Below are positions 46,063 through 59,665 of a stretch of DNA of 64,000 nucleotides, in pieces. The stretch spans positions 936,501 to 1,000,500 of the forward strand of contig NC_082421.1 of assembly GCF_004011695.2 (NCBI RefSeq). The letters are read 5' to 3'. The notes below the pieces were generated by a model that did not search any database, was not told where the DNA came from, and saw only the letters and a program-made list of their open reading frames with translations. A program made the translations under genes and the position numbers. Position 1 is the first letter of the stretch. Every line of letters begins with the position of its first letter. Source of the DNA: Ascochyta rabiei. Taxonomy: Eukaryota > Ascomycota > Dothideomycetes > Pleosporales > Didymellaceae.

Positions 46063-47704
46063 TTAAAGCAGCATTTTCCTGGGGTCCTCAATGTACTCCT
46101 TGATCTTGACGAGGAAGGTGACGGCCTCCCTGCCGTCGAGCAGTCTGTGGTCATATGTGAGGGCGAGGTACATCATGGGCCTAATCTCGACCTTGCCGTT
46201 GATGGCGACAGGCTTCTCCTTGATGGCGTGCAGGCCCAAAACGGCGGTCTGGGGAAGGTTGATGATGGGTGTGCCCATCAGCGAGCCAAAGACACCGCCG
46301 TTGGAGATGGTGAAGGTGCCACCGGCCATATCCTCAATGGTGAGCTTGTTGTCGCGGGCCTTCTTGCCGAGCTCGGCGATGGCCTTCTCGATGCCGACCA
46401 TGTCGAGGCCCTCGGCATTGCGGACCACGGGGGTGACAAGACCCTTCTCTGTGGCAACGGCGACGGAGATATCGACGTAGTCGCGGTAGACGATGGTGTC
46501 ACCGCCCTTGGGGCCCTCGATGGAGGCGTTGACGGCTGGAACGTCCCGCATAGCAAGGATGCAGGCGCGCGAGAAGGCGGACATGAAGCCGAGCTTGACG
46601 CCTTTGTTCTTGAGGACATCGTCCTTGTAGAGCTTGCGGAACTCCATGATGGACGACATGTCGACCTCGTTGAAGGTGGTGAGGGAGGCGGCGGTGTTCT
46701 GGGACTGCTTTAGGCGCTCAGCGATGCGGAGACGCATACGGTTCATCTTGACCTGCACAAGTCGTTAGCATTTGCCTGGGCCATGTTGATGAGTCCACGT
46801 ACGCGGTTCTCTGCACGACTGCCGGGCTGGGCCGGCTTCGACTCGTCCTTGGGCGCGGGCTTCGACTCCTTCTTGGGCTCGGGCTGCTTGGGTGGCTGGG
46901 GCTTCGACTCTTGTTTGGGAGGCTCAGGTTTCGACTCCTGCTTGGCAGGCTCTTGTTGCTTGTGCTCTTGCTGCTTGGACTGCTCCTGCTCGCCAGAGGG
47001 CTGCGATGAAGTCTCCTGTTCCTTGGAGGCAGGCTCCTTGGGCTCATCCTTGGCCTCTTGCTTTCCACCAGATGGCGCCTCACCGCCGACCTCGAGCTTG
47101 ACAACGTCCTGTCCAACGGTAACGGTGTCGTCCTCGTTGACGAGGAACTCCTTGATGGTACCGGCCTGGGGCGCATTCAGGGAAACGTCAATTTTGTCGG
47201 TCTCGATGGTGGCAATCTCCTCGTCCTGCTCCACGTAGTCGCCGACCTCTGCAGGGTGTTAGTGCGCGCCGTGCGGGTGTCGTGCAGCGGTGTTGCTCAC
47301 GCTTCGACCATTGCTTCAGTGTGCCCTCGGTGATGGACTCGGCCATCTCGGGGACCTTGACGGTGGTGACATCGGCTGCAGGGGCGTTAGTAAAGATGGA
47401 GGAGGGAAGTGTTCTGTCGCGCAGAGTTGCAACGCACCGTAGCCTCGTATCTGGTCGAGCGCGCACAGGCGTTGTGTCGCGAGCTGTGCAGGTCGTCTGG
47501 CATCGGCTTAGCTACGCTTCGCAGCCACGCAACACGGCGGGATGCATACCTTGAGGCCTGGCTCAGGAGGCCAGAGGACGCGGCCCTCGAGATGGCCGAG
47601 TAGCTGCGCTGGGCAGGTGTGCGGGCAACGGCGCGAGCACCTGCGCGCAGGGCCGAGGCGCGCATTGCACTGGGCAGGCGGCGGAGACACTGTTGGCTCG
47701 ACAT
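46063..47704 (-). CDS. kgd2: Dihydrolipoamide succinyltransferase, E2 of 2-oxoglutarate dehydrogenase
   Basis: This transfers the succinyl group to CoA in the mitochondrial 2-oxoglutarate dehydrogenase complex. Minus-strand exons are 47704-47550, 47496-47438, 47375-47301, 47248-46803 and 46752-46063 (introns 53, 62, 52 and 50 bp), giving 474 residues. The N-terminus is a mitochondrial presequence ([20 protein letters not shown]) ending near [18 protein letters not shown]. The lipoyl domain carries Lys115 in [11 protein letters not shown] linker of about 85 residues is extremely rich in Lys/Glu/Gln/Pro ([15 protein letters not shown]) with no clear E3-binding domain, as in yeast Kgd2. The catalytic domain ends with [12 protein letters not shown], active His about 447 and Asp 451. 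The second exon was placed by phase matching. Confidence 0.94.
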
Positions 47705-48027
47705 GGCGGGCGGAAGGCAAGCACACAGGAGCGGGAGGCGGAGAGCGAGATGGGGAGGGCAGAGGCCGCAAAGGGAGGTGAGGGGAGGGTTGGGGGTGTG
47801 TTGTGAGGGAATTGCTGAAGCTGCAACAAGGCGCCGGCTCTGACGTCTCGCATGGTCCAGTCGGAAGAATGCTGAAGGGGCCTCGCGCAGCCGGCTAAGC
47901 CCGAAGCAGTGCCAAGGCCTGCACCTCAGGTCGCCCGCGCTCGCAGCACGACGACGACCACGAGGCATTGCGGCCCATCACACATCTGCCTTCCGCCGCG
48001 CACACCACTGGAAGGCCCGCCGTCGCC
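47705..48027. promoter_or_regulatory. Shared promoter of kgd2 and complex I LYR subunit
   Basis: A 323-bp interval between divergent starts of two nuclear genes for mitochondrial energy metabolism. I did not identify a specific binding site. Confidence 0.5.
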
Positions 48028-48642
48028 ATGAGCTCCAAGAAGCAAGTCCTGTGCGCCGCCGCCGCCGCCGCCGCGCCCGCTGTCTGCAGAGACTGACGCA
48101 CCCATGCAGGAGCCTTTACCGGCAGTCGCTGAAGCTCGCCCTCGACTGGAGCGTCCACCGATACCTTTGGCGCGGCCAGGCCGTCTATCTCCGCGGTCTC
48201 TTCGAGGCGAACAGGAACGTCACAGAGCCGCGACAGCAGAGGGTGCGTAGCCCGTCCCAACCGCCCACCACCCACACCCACGACTCCCACGACTCCCACG
48301 ACCCCCACCACCAAAGCCCGTCCACGACAGCGACACCACGCGAACTACGCTGACTGCCGTGCAACAGGCGCTGATCACCGAGACGGAGAACCTGCTCGAG
48401 AAGTGGAAGCACCCGGACCCGTACCGCCCACCCACGGCCCCAGGAGGTTCGTTGCCCTTCTCTTCCGGATACATATCCGTCACGGCCGCGGAAACGGCAA
48501 CGCTAACCGACCTGCACAGGCTCAAAGTACGAGCGCAACCTGCCCGTCCATATACTGGATCGTGAGTGCTCCCCTCGAGTCTGACTAATGAAGCTTGGCT
48601 GATTGGATGGGTGCAGCTCCTCCGAAATGGATGAATCCGTAA
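48028..48642 (+). CDS. Complex I LYR subunit B22/NDUFB9-like
   Basis: This is an accessory subunit of mitochondrial NADH:ubiquinone oxidoreductase that binds acyl carrier protein. Five small exons: 48028-48050, 48110-48242, 48368-48446, 48520-48561 and 48617-48642 (introns 59, 125, 73 and 55 bp). All phases match and give 100 residues. It begins MSSKKQVLSLYRQSLKLALD, containing the LYR motif. WSVHRYLWRGQAVYLRGLFE and EKWKHPDPYRPPTAPGG follow, and the end is ILDPPPKWMNP; this is the complete NDUFB9 pattern. Two donors are weak (GTGCGC, GTTCGT). Intron 2 holds a CCCACGACT tandem repeat. No presequence is present, as usual for this subunit. Confidence 0.88.
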
Positions 48643-50246
<1,604 letters not shown>

Positions 50247-50760
50247 TTTGAAGGGGTTTGGGGTGTGTTGGTGGGTTGGGTGAGATGAGGGTGCTGGTCG
50301 CAGAGGGTGGACTGGGAGCGTGTGGTGGGCGTGGAGTGTCGAGACGATGGATTGCTTGCTGCTGGTGGGGGGCGGCGACGTCTTATAAGGACGGCGCGGG
50401 CGTGTTGTGGTGCGCGAGATCAACTGGCGGGCTAGCGCGACTGCGAGCTCTGGCGGGCGTGGCCGCGAGCGCATTAGCCGGGGCGCGCCTGCCCAGTTGC
50501 GCAAGATCAAAGATCACACTCGCCTCGCTTGCTTGCTTCTCGCTTAGCCGCCTGCCCCCTCCACCGCCTGCGCACGGGCCCGCCGGCCGCTGGATCACAA
50601 CACGCAGCGCGCTCGCCATAAGTAGCGCGTCCCCGCCCCGACAGCGACGATTCTCCCTCCATCTCGACTCTAACCCACCGCACTCACCGTCTCCATCGCC
50701 CACCAGCCCCAGCCTCACCCACCCGCTTTTTCCATCTCCCACAGCCAACCTCACACCAAA
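50247..50760. promoter_or_regulatory. Divergent H2A/H2B promoter
   Basis: A 514-bp interval between the H2A and H2B start codons. It is GC-rich, with a palindromic TATA-like CTTATAAG at about 50382-50389, some 136 bp upstream of the H2A ATG. I looked for the paired sites described for yeast Spt10 and did not see a clear match. Confidence 0.6.
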
Positions 50761-51359
<599 letters not shown>

Positions 51360-52168
51360 AGCGCTTGATTTGATGGTTTGCTTCTTTGGGTTTCTTTTAC
51401 TTGTCTTTCGACAATGTGGTTACGGGGTGACGGTGTTCATGGGTCATTTACTAATGTGATCATGGGTCGGTTTGCTTGTCCATGCGTCATCGTGTCATGA
51501 TGGTTTGACACGATCCATCATATGGGGTCTGTACATTATACCAAACGCAGACGGGAACGAATCAATTCTTTCAATATTCACGTCTCTTCATATTTTCTTT
51601 TTTGTTTCCCTTCCGTCTGTCTCTTTGGTTTCCATCCCTCCTTTCACCCGAGTCTGCACGCAGTACTGACATGCAGTTTGAACGCGATCCTTGACGCGCT
51701 TTGACGCGTCGCACAAGGTACCTCGAGCAAGCGCGTCATGGCGCCAACCCACAGCTTACCGTTCCGCGCCAAGCCGAGGAGCGTGCGTTTTACCAGAATC
51801 CGGCCATGTGCGCTCTGTGCAGCATCCATCTGGACAGTGTGGCCCTCAGCTTGGGGGGGGGGCGCGTCCGCAGTTGGTTTTCGAGCCGGTACGAAAAGAG
51901 TCGTGTAGAACGGACGGTTCCACGGTCCCGTCACGCAGGCGACACGTGCGAATCCATGGTGCACGACGGAGTACCTTGATAAGACGGATTGTGGAACCAA
52001 ATAACACAGAATGATCCATTTGCACTGCGTGGGTATCGTAGAGCAGCACAAAGCTGACATGTGTTATTACGCAACCACTACCTCACGCCCCCCCCCCCCC
52101 CAAAAAAAACGCCAGAAATGCAACCCATGCCTACGAGTAGGGCCTCAGCAGCTCATGCAAAGAAAGGC
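51360..52168. other. Convergent intergenic region with homopolymers
   Basis: No gene. There is a run of G at about 51855-51863 and a run of about 15 C followed by about 8 A at 52087-52109; assembly length in these runs should be treated with caution. Confidence 0.5.
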
Positions 52169-53648
52169 CTACTGCAGGCCGTCCTCGTCCCAGCTCTCCA
52201 CCTCATCCACGGCGCCCTCCCTCTCCTGGCCCCTCGGCGCGGGCTCGTGGTCTTGCACGTGCACAACGCACTTGCCCTGCACACTCTGCACGCCCTCCTT
52301 CCACTTCTCGTAGTCTTCCTCCGAGGTGACGAGAAAGGCGAGCAGCATCGAAGGGTCCATTTCGCGGATCTGCAGACGCCGGATGCGGCGGGTGTGGCAG
52401 GTTGCCACGTCGGCGGGTGTGTAGGCGGCTTCGCTGGGAGAGGGGACCACGGTGGTTTGTGAATCGGTGATGGTGGTACGCGATTCTGTGGAGGCTGCGA
52501 GGGGTGCGTCGGGTTTCGATTCGTCTTGGGATGTGGACGAGGACGGGGACAAGGATGAGGATGAGGACAAGGACGAGGACAGGGGTAAGGCGTGATACGG
52601 TAGAAAGGGCCGCGTGCTGTGGGGGTCAAGGTAGAAGAAGGTGTTGGCTTGGGTGCCGACAAAGTAGTGTGATGCTGAGGGGCGACCGCTGCGATGCCTT
52701 TGTCAGTCATGATGGTGGTGAGGTGGTGTGGCTACCGGCTTACCCTGCAATGCCGATGCTCTGCTTCATCTGCAGAGCAGCCTTCAACGCCTCCCAGTAG
52801 ACGGGGGTGATCTTGTCGATACCGAGCCTGGTGCCGACAAGGATGAGGGTAGGCCGCCAGCGCCCGTCCTCGTCGAGGGCGATCTGCTTAAGCTTGTCTT
52901 CGTACACATCTGCGCCGTCGCCAGAAACATAGACGTTCAAGCCGGCTTCCTTGTGCTTGTTGGCCAGATCCTGGATGCAGCGCGCGGCTGCCGAGGGGCC
53001 AAACCACTCGCCTGGGTACTTGCCGCAGACAGCAGCACCATGTTGGACGAAGCGGTGTATGGAGAAGGGAGCCCTTGGATCGTCTGCGAAGAGCGACAGA
53101 ATAGCGCAGTGGTCGGGGTTGGTGGTGTCGTGTTGCCATCTCCAGTCGCGGCCCAGGGTCAGCATCTGCAGGGCGTTGGCGAGGATGGACTGTCCGCTGC
53201 GGATCATGCAGCCAAAGCCCGTGTCGGAGGTGAAACCGGGGGAGGCGAGGTTCTGCATGCGCACACGGAAGCTCATGGTGGCGGTGGCCTTTGGGTCCTG
53301 GCTCTTCTGTATGGGCGCGAAGCCGGAGCGGTAGGTCATCCATGTGCGCGACTCGAAGTCATCGAGGAACGCCGAGGGCCAGCCGCCATACTGGGCGGGG
53401 TCCTGGCCGTTGGGGGCTTCCTTGCGGTCTGTGTCGTCGACGCTGGTTCTGATCCAGCTCTCGTCCTCGCCGCGCTCGTTCTGCGGGGTCGAGGCAGCCG
53501 CATCACTAGGCGTGGAGCCGAGCAGCAGCGGCGGCTTGGGGTCGTAGCGCTCGCCGAGCAGCCATATGGGGTCGTTGGCGTCGTTGGTTGGGAGGGGGTC
53601 GTAGAAGGTGCGGACGAGGTTGCGGCCGACGCGCTCGAAGTCGTTCAT
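52169..53648 (-). CDS. atg4: Autophagy cysteine protease ATG4
   Basis: This cleaves the C-terminus of Atg8 and deconjugates it from phosphatidylethanolamine. Minus-strand exons are 53648-52744 and 52688-52169 (55-bp intron, junction [17 protein letters not shown]), giving 474 residues. The catalytic Cys147 is in [16 protein letters not shown]. The Asp-His pair is in [20 protein letters not shown] just after the junction. Other family marks are [22 protein letters not shown] and [17 protein letters not shown] Ser-rich insertion ([18 protein letters not shown]) of about 60 residues follows the catalytic Asp-His. The C-terminal tail is acidic ([11 protein letters not shown]). Confidence 0.95.
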
Positions 53649-54444
53649 GTTGGCGAGGGCGAGGCGTGGGCGTGGACGTGGGCGTAGACGTGGACGTCGT
53701 TGCTGCTATTCAAGGTGGCCGTGGTGGATGCGGAGGCGGCGGCGGCGGCGGCGGAGACGGAGGTCGGGGATGCGGTGGCCTCGAGGAGCGTCACATCCAG
53801 CCGTGGCACACGGAGGTGGGGCAGCTAGGAGAGACGAGGGCGAGAGGGCGATGGTGAAGCTGGTGGGCGGGCTGGTGGGCAACTGGCGGGCAGCTGTCAA
53901 GGCCCCTCGCGCCCTGGTCATGCTGCCTGGACGGGGCGAGTGGTGGTGGGGGAGGGGCGCCTAGCTGTTTGCCTGTAGCGGGTGCAGCATTCAACGCTCG
54001 ACTGCACCAGCACCAGCACCAGCACCTGCACCTGCACCTGCACGAGCGCCCACGGACAGGCAGCCGTCACCTGGCAATCGTGCCACCGGCTGTCTGCCCC
54101 GGCCCGTGGAGTGGAGTGGCAGCGGGGTGCAGTCGAGTGCTGTGCAGTGCTGCCAGTGCAGTGCTCTCGCCGACCCGCAGCGAGCAGCTCGCGCACGAGC
54201 GCTGCCCACCCCCAGCGATAAGCCGCCGATAAGCCGTAGCCCTGGCCTAGCCTGCTCTCGTCCCCGCCGCCACCGCGAAAGTCATCATCATCGTTGGTCG
54301 CAGCGCGTGCCTGAACAGTCGAGTGGAGCCTTCGCCGCGCCGCCGCTGTTCCTCTGCACCCACGCGCCACCTACCCACGCGCCTGCACTGTTGTCGACGC
54401 CACCTTCTGCCGCCGCCGCCGCCGCCATCACCACCACCACCACC
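53649..54444. other. Divergent intergenic region, atg4 to SQS1
   Basis: It holds a CACCAGCAC/CACCTG repeat at about 54003-54045, GCC-rich stretches and a CACCAC run just before the SQS1 start. The open frames are low-complexity only. Confidence 0.5.
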
Positions 54445-57111
54445 ATGGGCAAGAAAAAGGGCAAGAACAAGGCCAAGAGCTCCGCGAAGAGCACCCCCAA
54501 GAGCACCCCCAAGCAAACGCCACGCCGCACGCCCTCCCAGTTCCAGCCATGGCCCAAGGACGAATGTACGTGATGGCCCCCTCTGCCTTTGATCTTCTGC
54601 CTGTGCTCTCAAACCCTCAAGTCCTCAAGTCCTCAAGTCCTCAAGCCCTCAACCCTTCAAGACCAAGCCCTCAAACCCTCAAGCACGCCTGCTGACAAGC
54701 TGCAGCAGTGAAGAACCGCTTCTCCCTCGCCGACGAAGCTCGCTTTGTCTCGGGCCACCGCAAGAGTGCCTTCGAGGCCGGCAAGAAGCTGCGCAACATG
54801 CCTGTCCAGTTCGTCAGCGCCGGCTTGCTGCAAGGCACCCTCGAGGAGCCTGAGCCTGAGCCTGTCTCTGCCGACGACTCTGCTTCTGCCGACGACGACG
54901 AAACCCCCGCGCCTTCCCCCTCCTCGTCCGCCCCGCCACCAGACAACACGCGAGCCATGGCGCACATGGTCATTCGCAGCCCTTCGCCCGCCGTCTCACA
55001 CGCCTCGAGTGAGTCCAGCGACGAGGTCCTTTTCAGAGGCCGTGGCAACACTTCGGCGCCTCTTTCCACCGCCACATCGAGAGTCGAGAGTCCTCTGCCA
55101 CAGAAACAAGCTGTCGCGGTCCCGGTCGCTGTCGCCGCGGCCAGAGACACCGCAGTCAAGGGCGCAAACGCAAACGCGCAATCAGTGGCTGCTCGAGTGG
55201 CCGAGTCTACTTCACGCCTGGTCGAGGACGTGCATGTTCAACCAAAGATCAACGTCAGCATTCGGGTCAAAAGTACGCTTGTGGCCCAACAACAAGCTGC
55301 ATCAATCTCGCTGACCCTCCACAGATCCACACGTCGATGACGCCGCCCCTGCCCCCGACGCCGTCCTCGCACCGGAAGCCGATGCCGTGTCAGATACCCA
55401 TGTCGTTGTCGACGCGCAGTTTGCGAAGCGACGTGGAGGCAAGCCTGGGTGGGAAGGCGCGACAACACCATGGGAACACAAGTCCAAGCCAGGCATAGGA
55501 TGGCTGCCTGTCGAGCATCGTCCAGGAACAGACGCTTTCTTGCATGATGATGTCGACCCTCGCGATGCCGCCATGGAGGACTACATGCAGAACATGGAGG
55601 ATTTTGGTCTGACCAGCGACATGATGGCCGCCTCAGGCTTTGCACGTCGCGAGATGGATCTCGACGCCGGTAGCCACAACGACTGGGAGTCGGCTTCCGG
55701 AAGCCAGCCAGGCGATGAAGAAGCAGGGCCGACCGACAGCTGGGACTCTGACATGCTCCAGGATCTCGAGGGTATGAGCACGTCATCAGATGTCATGGAC
55801 ACCGTTGTTCGCATCTTGTCGAAGCGCAATCGCAAGAGCGGAGTTCAATACCTGTGCGTTTACGAAGGCTCCGTCGTCGATGACGCTCGCTGGCTGCCCG
55901 GCGGTTACCTTCAGAGTTCTGCCGAGAAGGACTTGATCCAAGCTTTCGAAGAAGCTCTCCTGCTCCGTAAGAAGGCTGAAATGGGTGACAGCAGCACAAG
56001 CGACGACGACGGCGACAGCGACGACGGCGATAGCGACGACGACGACTCCTCCAATGATGATTCCGACGAAGACGGCGACGATGCGTTTGGTGAAGACGAA
56101 GAGCTCGATGACGAGACCATCGCACGAGTCCTACAGAAGCAAGAGGAGCTGGGCCTAGGCGCAGACGAGCTTATGCTCTATGCAGCCGATGACTACTTTG
56201 GCGGATCATCGCGTGCAGATGACTACATCCCGCTCGGCGTTGGTCGATCGAACAGGAAGCAGCAGAAGCGTGGCGGACGAAGAAATCGCGAGCCTACCTT
56301 TCCTTCAGCGTCTGCCATGGCAGATGCGCTCGATATGGATCCTTACAACGGGTTCGACATCATGGATACCGACCGCCCATCATTACGACCGAGGAAGAAG
56401 GGCCGACGTGGCCAGATGCCCTTCGAGCTTGATGACTCTGACCTCAACGAACAATTACAGAATTCTTGGGAAAATGACCGTCAAAAGAAGCGCATGAAGA
56501 AGGCCGAACGCGAGGAGCTACGGCAGCAAGGCCTTCTTGGCAGGAAGGGTAAGGCGCCTAATCTAAAGGTCAAGTACAAGGACGGGATCATGATGGAAGA
56601 CGTTCTCGAAGAGATGCGCGAGTTCTTGATTGGCGGTATGCAAACCTTGGCTTTGCCTCCTATGGATGCATCTCGTCGTGCGACGATCCATCAAGCTGCA
56701 GACTTCTTCAAGCTGACATCCCGCTCTCGTGGAGATGGCCTCGATCGTTTCACCGTCCTCACAAAGACCACCCGTACACGCACCTATACCGACAACGAAT
56801 TCGACAAGGCCATTCTTCACAAGGGACTGCTCTATCGTCTCACAGGGCCAGCCTTCTCGCAGAAAGGCGACCGTCCTCGCAAGTCGGCAACCGTCCGTTT
56901 CGGGGGAGCACGAGGCAAGCCTTCGACCGGCTACCGCGATGGCGAAACCGTGGGTGCCAACGCGCCTGAGATTGGCCCCGAAAACAAGGGCCACGCTTTG
57001 TTGGCCAAGATGGGTTGGTCCAAGGGTATGGGACTCGGTGCTCTGGACAACAAGGGCATCCTGCAGCCGATTGCGCACACTGTGAAGATGACAAAGGCGG
57101 GTTTACAGTAG
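54445..57111 (+). CDS. sqs1: SQS1-type R3H and G-patch protein
   Basis: This is an activator of the DEAH helicase Prp43 in splicing and ribosome assembly (yeast Sqs1/Pfa1). Exons are 54445-54565, 54706-55272 and 55325-57111, giving 824 residues. The N-terminus is Lys/Thr/Pro-rich (MGKKKGKNKAKSSAKSTPK), then KNRFSLADEARFVSGHRKSA. An acidic central region follows (DDDGDSDDGDSDDDDSSND). The R3H-type segment is near 670-725 (LALPPMDASRRATIHQAADF, containing the R-x3-H motif). The C-terminal G-patch reads GPENKGHALLAKMGWSKGMG then LGALDNKGILQPI. Intron 1 ends in a TGCAGCAG tandem acceptor (54705 or 54708), so isoforms differing by one residue are possible. That intron also carries a CTCAAGTC tandem repeat (54610-54680). 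Confidence 0.92.
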
Positions 57112-58101
57112 GCTGGCTACCTCCTTGTGTTGTTCTTGTGTGGGCTGCACACTTCTCCTTCGTCTTGCTCTTGCTGGATTTGCGCATCGTCGACGTTCGC
57201 TCGTTCGCATCTGGGTGGTGTTGTTTGTACGATTAGCGGGAATCGCATGGCGCAGGCATGGTACATTGACCACGACTGATGATAACCCTGGGCATGGCAG
57301 GCATATTATGGCGTTCGGTAGACTTTCTTCCGCTCGGCATATCATGAGCGCAACAGCATCATTTGCCTTCGCAAAGTATGCGCATTGTGTGTAGTGCAGG
57401 ACTCCTGCTCATTAAACAACAACAAACATAAAGATACCCTTTGGTTTTAATCCTTTCTTCGCGTTCCTTGATGCATTAGTGTATGTTGTGTAGCGGCGGT
57501 TTACGAGCGCTGACCCATGGGCTGTCGGTCCTTCACCAACCCCGGACGACCATCCTGCCACACCAATCTTGATTTAAACATGGTCTTGGTCTTAGAATAC
57601 CTTCTCTATAGTACCCTCTGTGTATCTTGATGATTTCAGCTGAATCCAGTTTGCTGTTGACATGCCCTAATTTTTCGAAGTGATATCGTTCGAGCTGTAG
57701 ATCATGAACATTTCCCTCGTTACACACTTTTACTCCCCAATTGTCGATTGAATCACACAGTCGACACCTCTCAGACTCGTACTCGTCTACTATAGCAATG
57801 GCATCTAGAAGACCCAACCCACATGAGAAAAGTGTCTCGTCGCTACAAACAAGATCAAGACCAAGCCCTCGTACTGCAGCTGAGAGCCGCTGACGAACCA
57901 CTTGCCATTCACGCGTCTACACCAATATCAGCCGCATCCAACAACGCACTGCCAGAACTTTCAATGGATTTACTTGTATATATCTGGAGTGCCTTCTAGT
58001 AGCACCATAAAGTTTTCAAGTTCTACTTTCAAAGTTGTGTATACAGTGTTGATAACAAGAGTTGGGTAGTGCACAGACGTGGCTTGTCGGCGGCTCTTAT
58101 G
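57112..58101. other. Intergenic region without recognised gene
   Basis: A 122-codon minus-strand frame (57533-57901) opens with GTG, not ATG, and matches nothing I know. It is not called as a gene. Confidence 0.4.
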
Positions 58102-58710
58102 TGCAGTATTATCTCATTTTCAGACCCTCGGCAGGGTGTGGCGCAGGCGAGGCAGCGAAGCTCTGCCAAGCGTCTGAGAGATTTTGGTTTAGTGTTGTAT
58201 GTGACACAATCTCACTTTAGTGAGGGGATTTTCTACCTACTACCCCCTACTTGTTAACAAGAACAACGTCTCCTAGTCTATTGCGTAGGACGCGGTAATT
58301 ACTCTCTCTTTAGGCTATCTTTTAAGTATGACTAGGTATAGGCCTAAACGCTGCTTCTTAAGTGCTAGAGGTCAGGCAGTGTAAAAGAGGGAGCCAAACT
58401 AGATTACTAAAAATAGAACAACTTTTAACGCTGTAGTTGTAGACAAGAAAGAGTAAAATAAGATAAGATATATAGATATTCTAATAGATTACTACCTTCT
58501 CTATATAATAAGCTTGCTGTAAGGCTTTCTAGCATCTATACGTAGAGAGAGAGCCTGTAAAAGAAAAATTCTTAGCATTTTAAAACTGCTTCACATACAA
58601 CAAGGAACTAAAATCTCTCAGACGCTCTGCTCACAAAACACTAGCTGTGGCGCAGCACTGTGGCAGCCAATTGACGTGCGCGGAGCGTCGGATTGATGAG
58701 ATAATGTGCA
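58102..58710. mobile_element. MITE-like element with long inverted repeats
   Basis: The left arm (about 58102-58207, TGCAGTATTATCTCATTTTC to GTTGTATGTGA) and the right arm (about 58590-58710) are inverted copies of each other. Shared blocks include ATTATCTCAT at the ends and AGCGTCTGAGAGATTTT near the inner edge. The interior is AT-rich with no open frame. The total is about 610 bp, as expected for a non-autonomous DNA element, possibly itself RIP-mutated. The target-site duplication is unclear. Confidence 0.7.
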
Positions 58711-59665
58711 GTACCATATCTGTGCGCGTGAAGCACCCAACCACTTTTCCAGCTATAGATAATTAAGGATATAGAGCCACCTACAATAGCTACTACTACA
58801 AGATCCTATAGTGTAGTACTAATTAACCACTTATAAAAGAGATATACTACTTACATTTTCCTAGTAATTTTACCTTATAGCTATGTAATAAAGTTGCCAT
58901 GTAACGGGAGTTGAGAGAGTCGAGCCATTACACGACCTTCAACAAAGTCAGAGTCTGCGAAGCTAGCGTTTCTTGCGTCCGAAGCTATATCCTCTCTTTT
59001 ACAAAGCAGAATAAACTGCATCATGAAAGCCTCTGTGATTGAGCCACCAGGTTACCTCTTTCTACATTGCGAACTCACCCGCTCTGATTGTGACCCTAAG
59101 TACATCGACTTCAAGGTGATCAGTCGAGTACACTGAAACTTCGTCCATCCTGACGACTTTGCTATGTTGTCCATAAATCAACGCGTTTCTCTCACCTCGA
59201 GGGCGCGTTGCAAGGAAATGCCAAGATCCAACCTTTCTTAGCGCGCTTGCCCTCCATCGATTTACATACGCGCAATGAAACACAACAAGTGGTGAGCATC
59301 CGCGCGATCAGCCGACGACGACGCGACGACAGAGCATGTCCAACTTTGCGCGTGTGCATGCGCATCGGCAACAGACAAAGCATGTACCTCTTTGAAACGC
59401 AATGTTCCGCGCAATCAACAGTGTCACAAGAGTCATGAAACGTCTCCACGGTACACGCAAGCTTCTCCTTTGATACTGTCGGCGGAGTTTGACATGCCAC
59501 TACACACAATGTCCAGGGAGGGACTCGTTCTAGAAGATCTGGTTGTAGCAATGCACGCAGGCATCATGGGTCAAGTACAGAAAGGCGTGAGTATCTGAGG
59601 TGAACACTGGTTTCCAGATCTTCTTTCGCTCTTCCCGTTGGAGGTTTGTCTATGTTGGAGCAGCG
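58711..59665. other. AT-rich then ordinary intergenic sequence
   Basis: About 58740-58900 is very AT-rich with no frame, like degraded repeat DNA. The rest holds short frames without resemblance to known families. Confidence 0.4.

Noticed and set aside
54003..54430. His/Thr/Ala-rich frames upstream of SQS1
   Set aside because: They are low-complexity CACCAG and GCC repeats, open in several phases.
57533..57901. 122-codon minus-strand frame
   Set aside because: It starts with GTG, has no recognisable family and no splice context that would give it a start.
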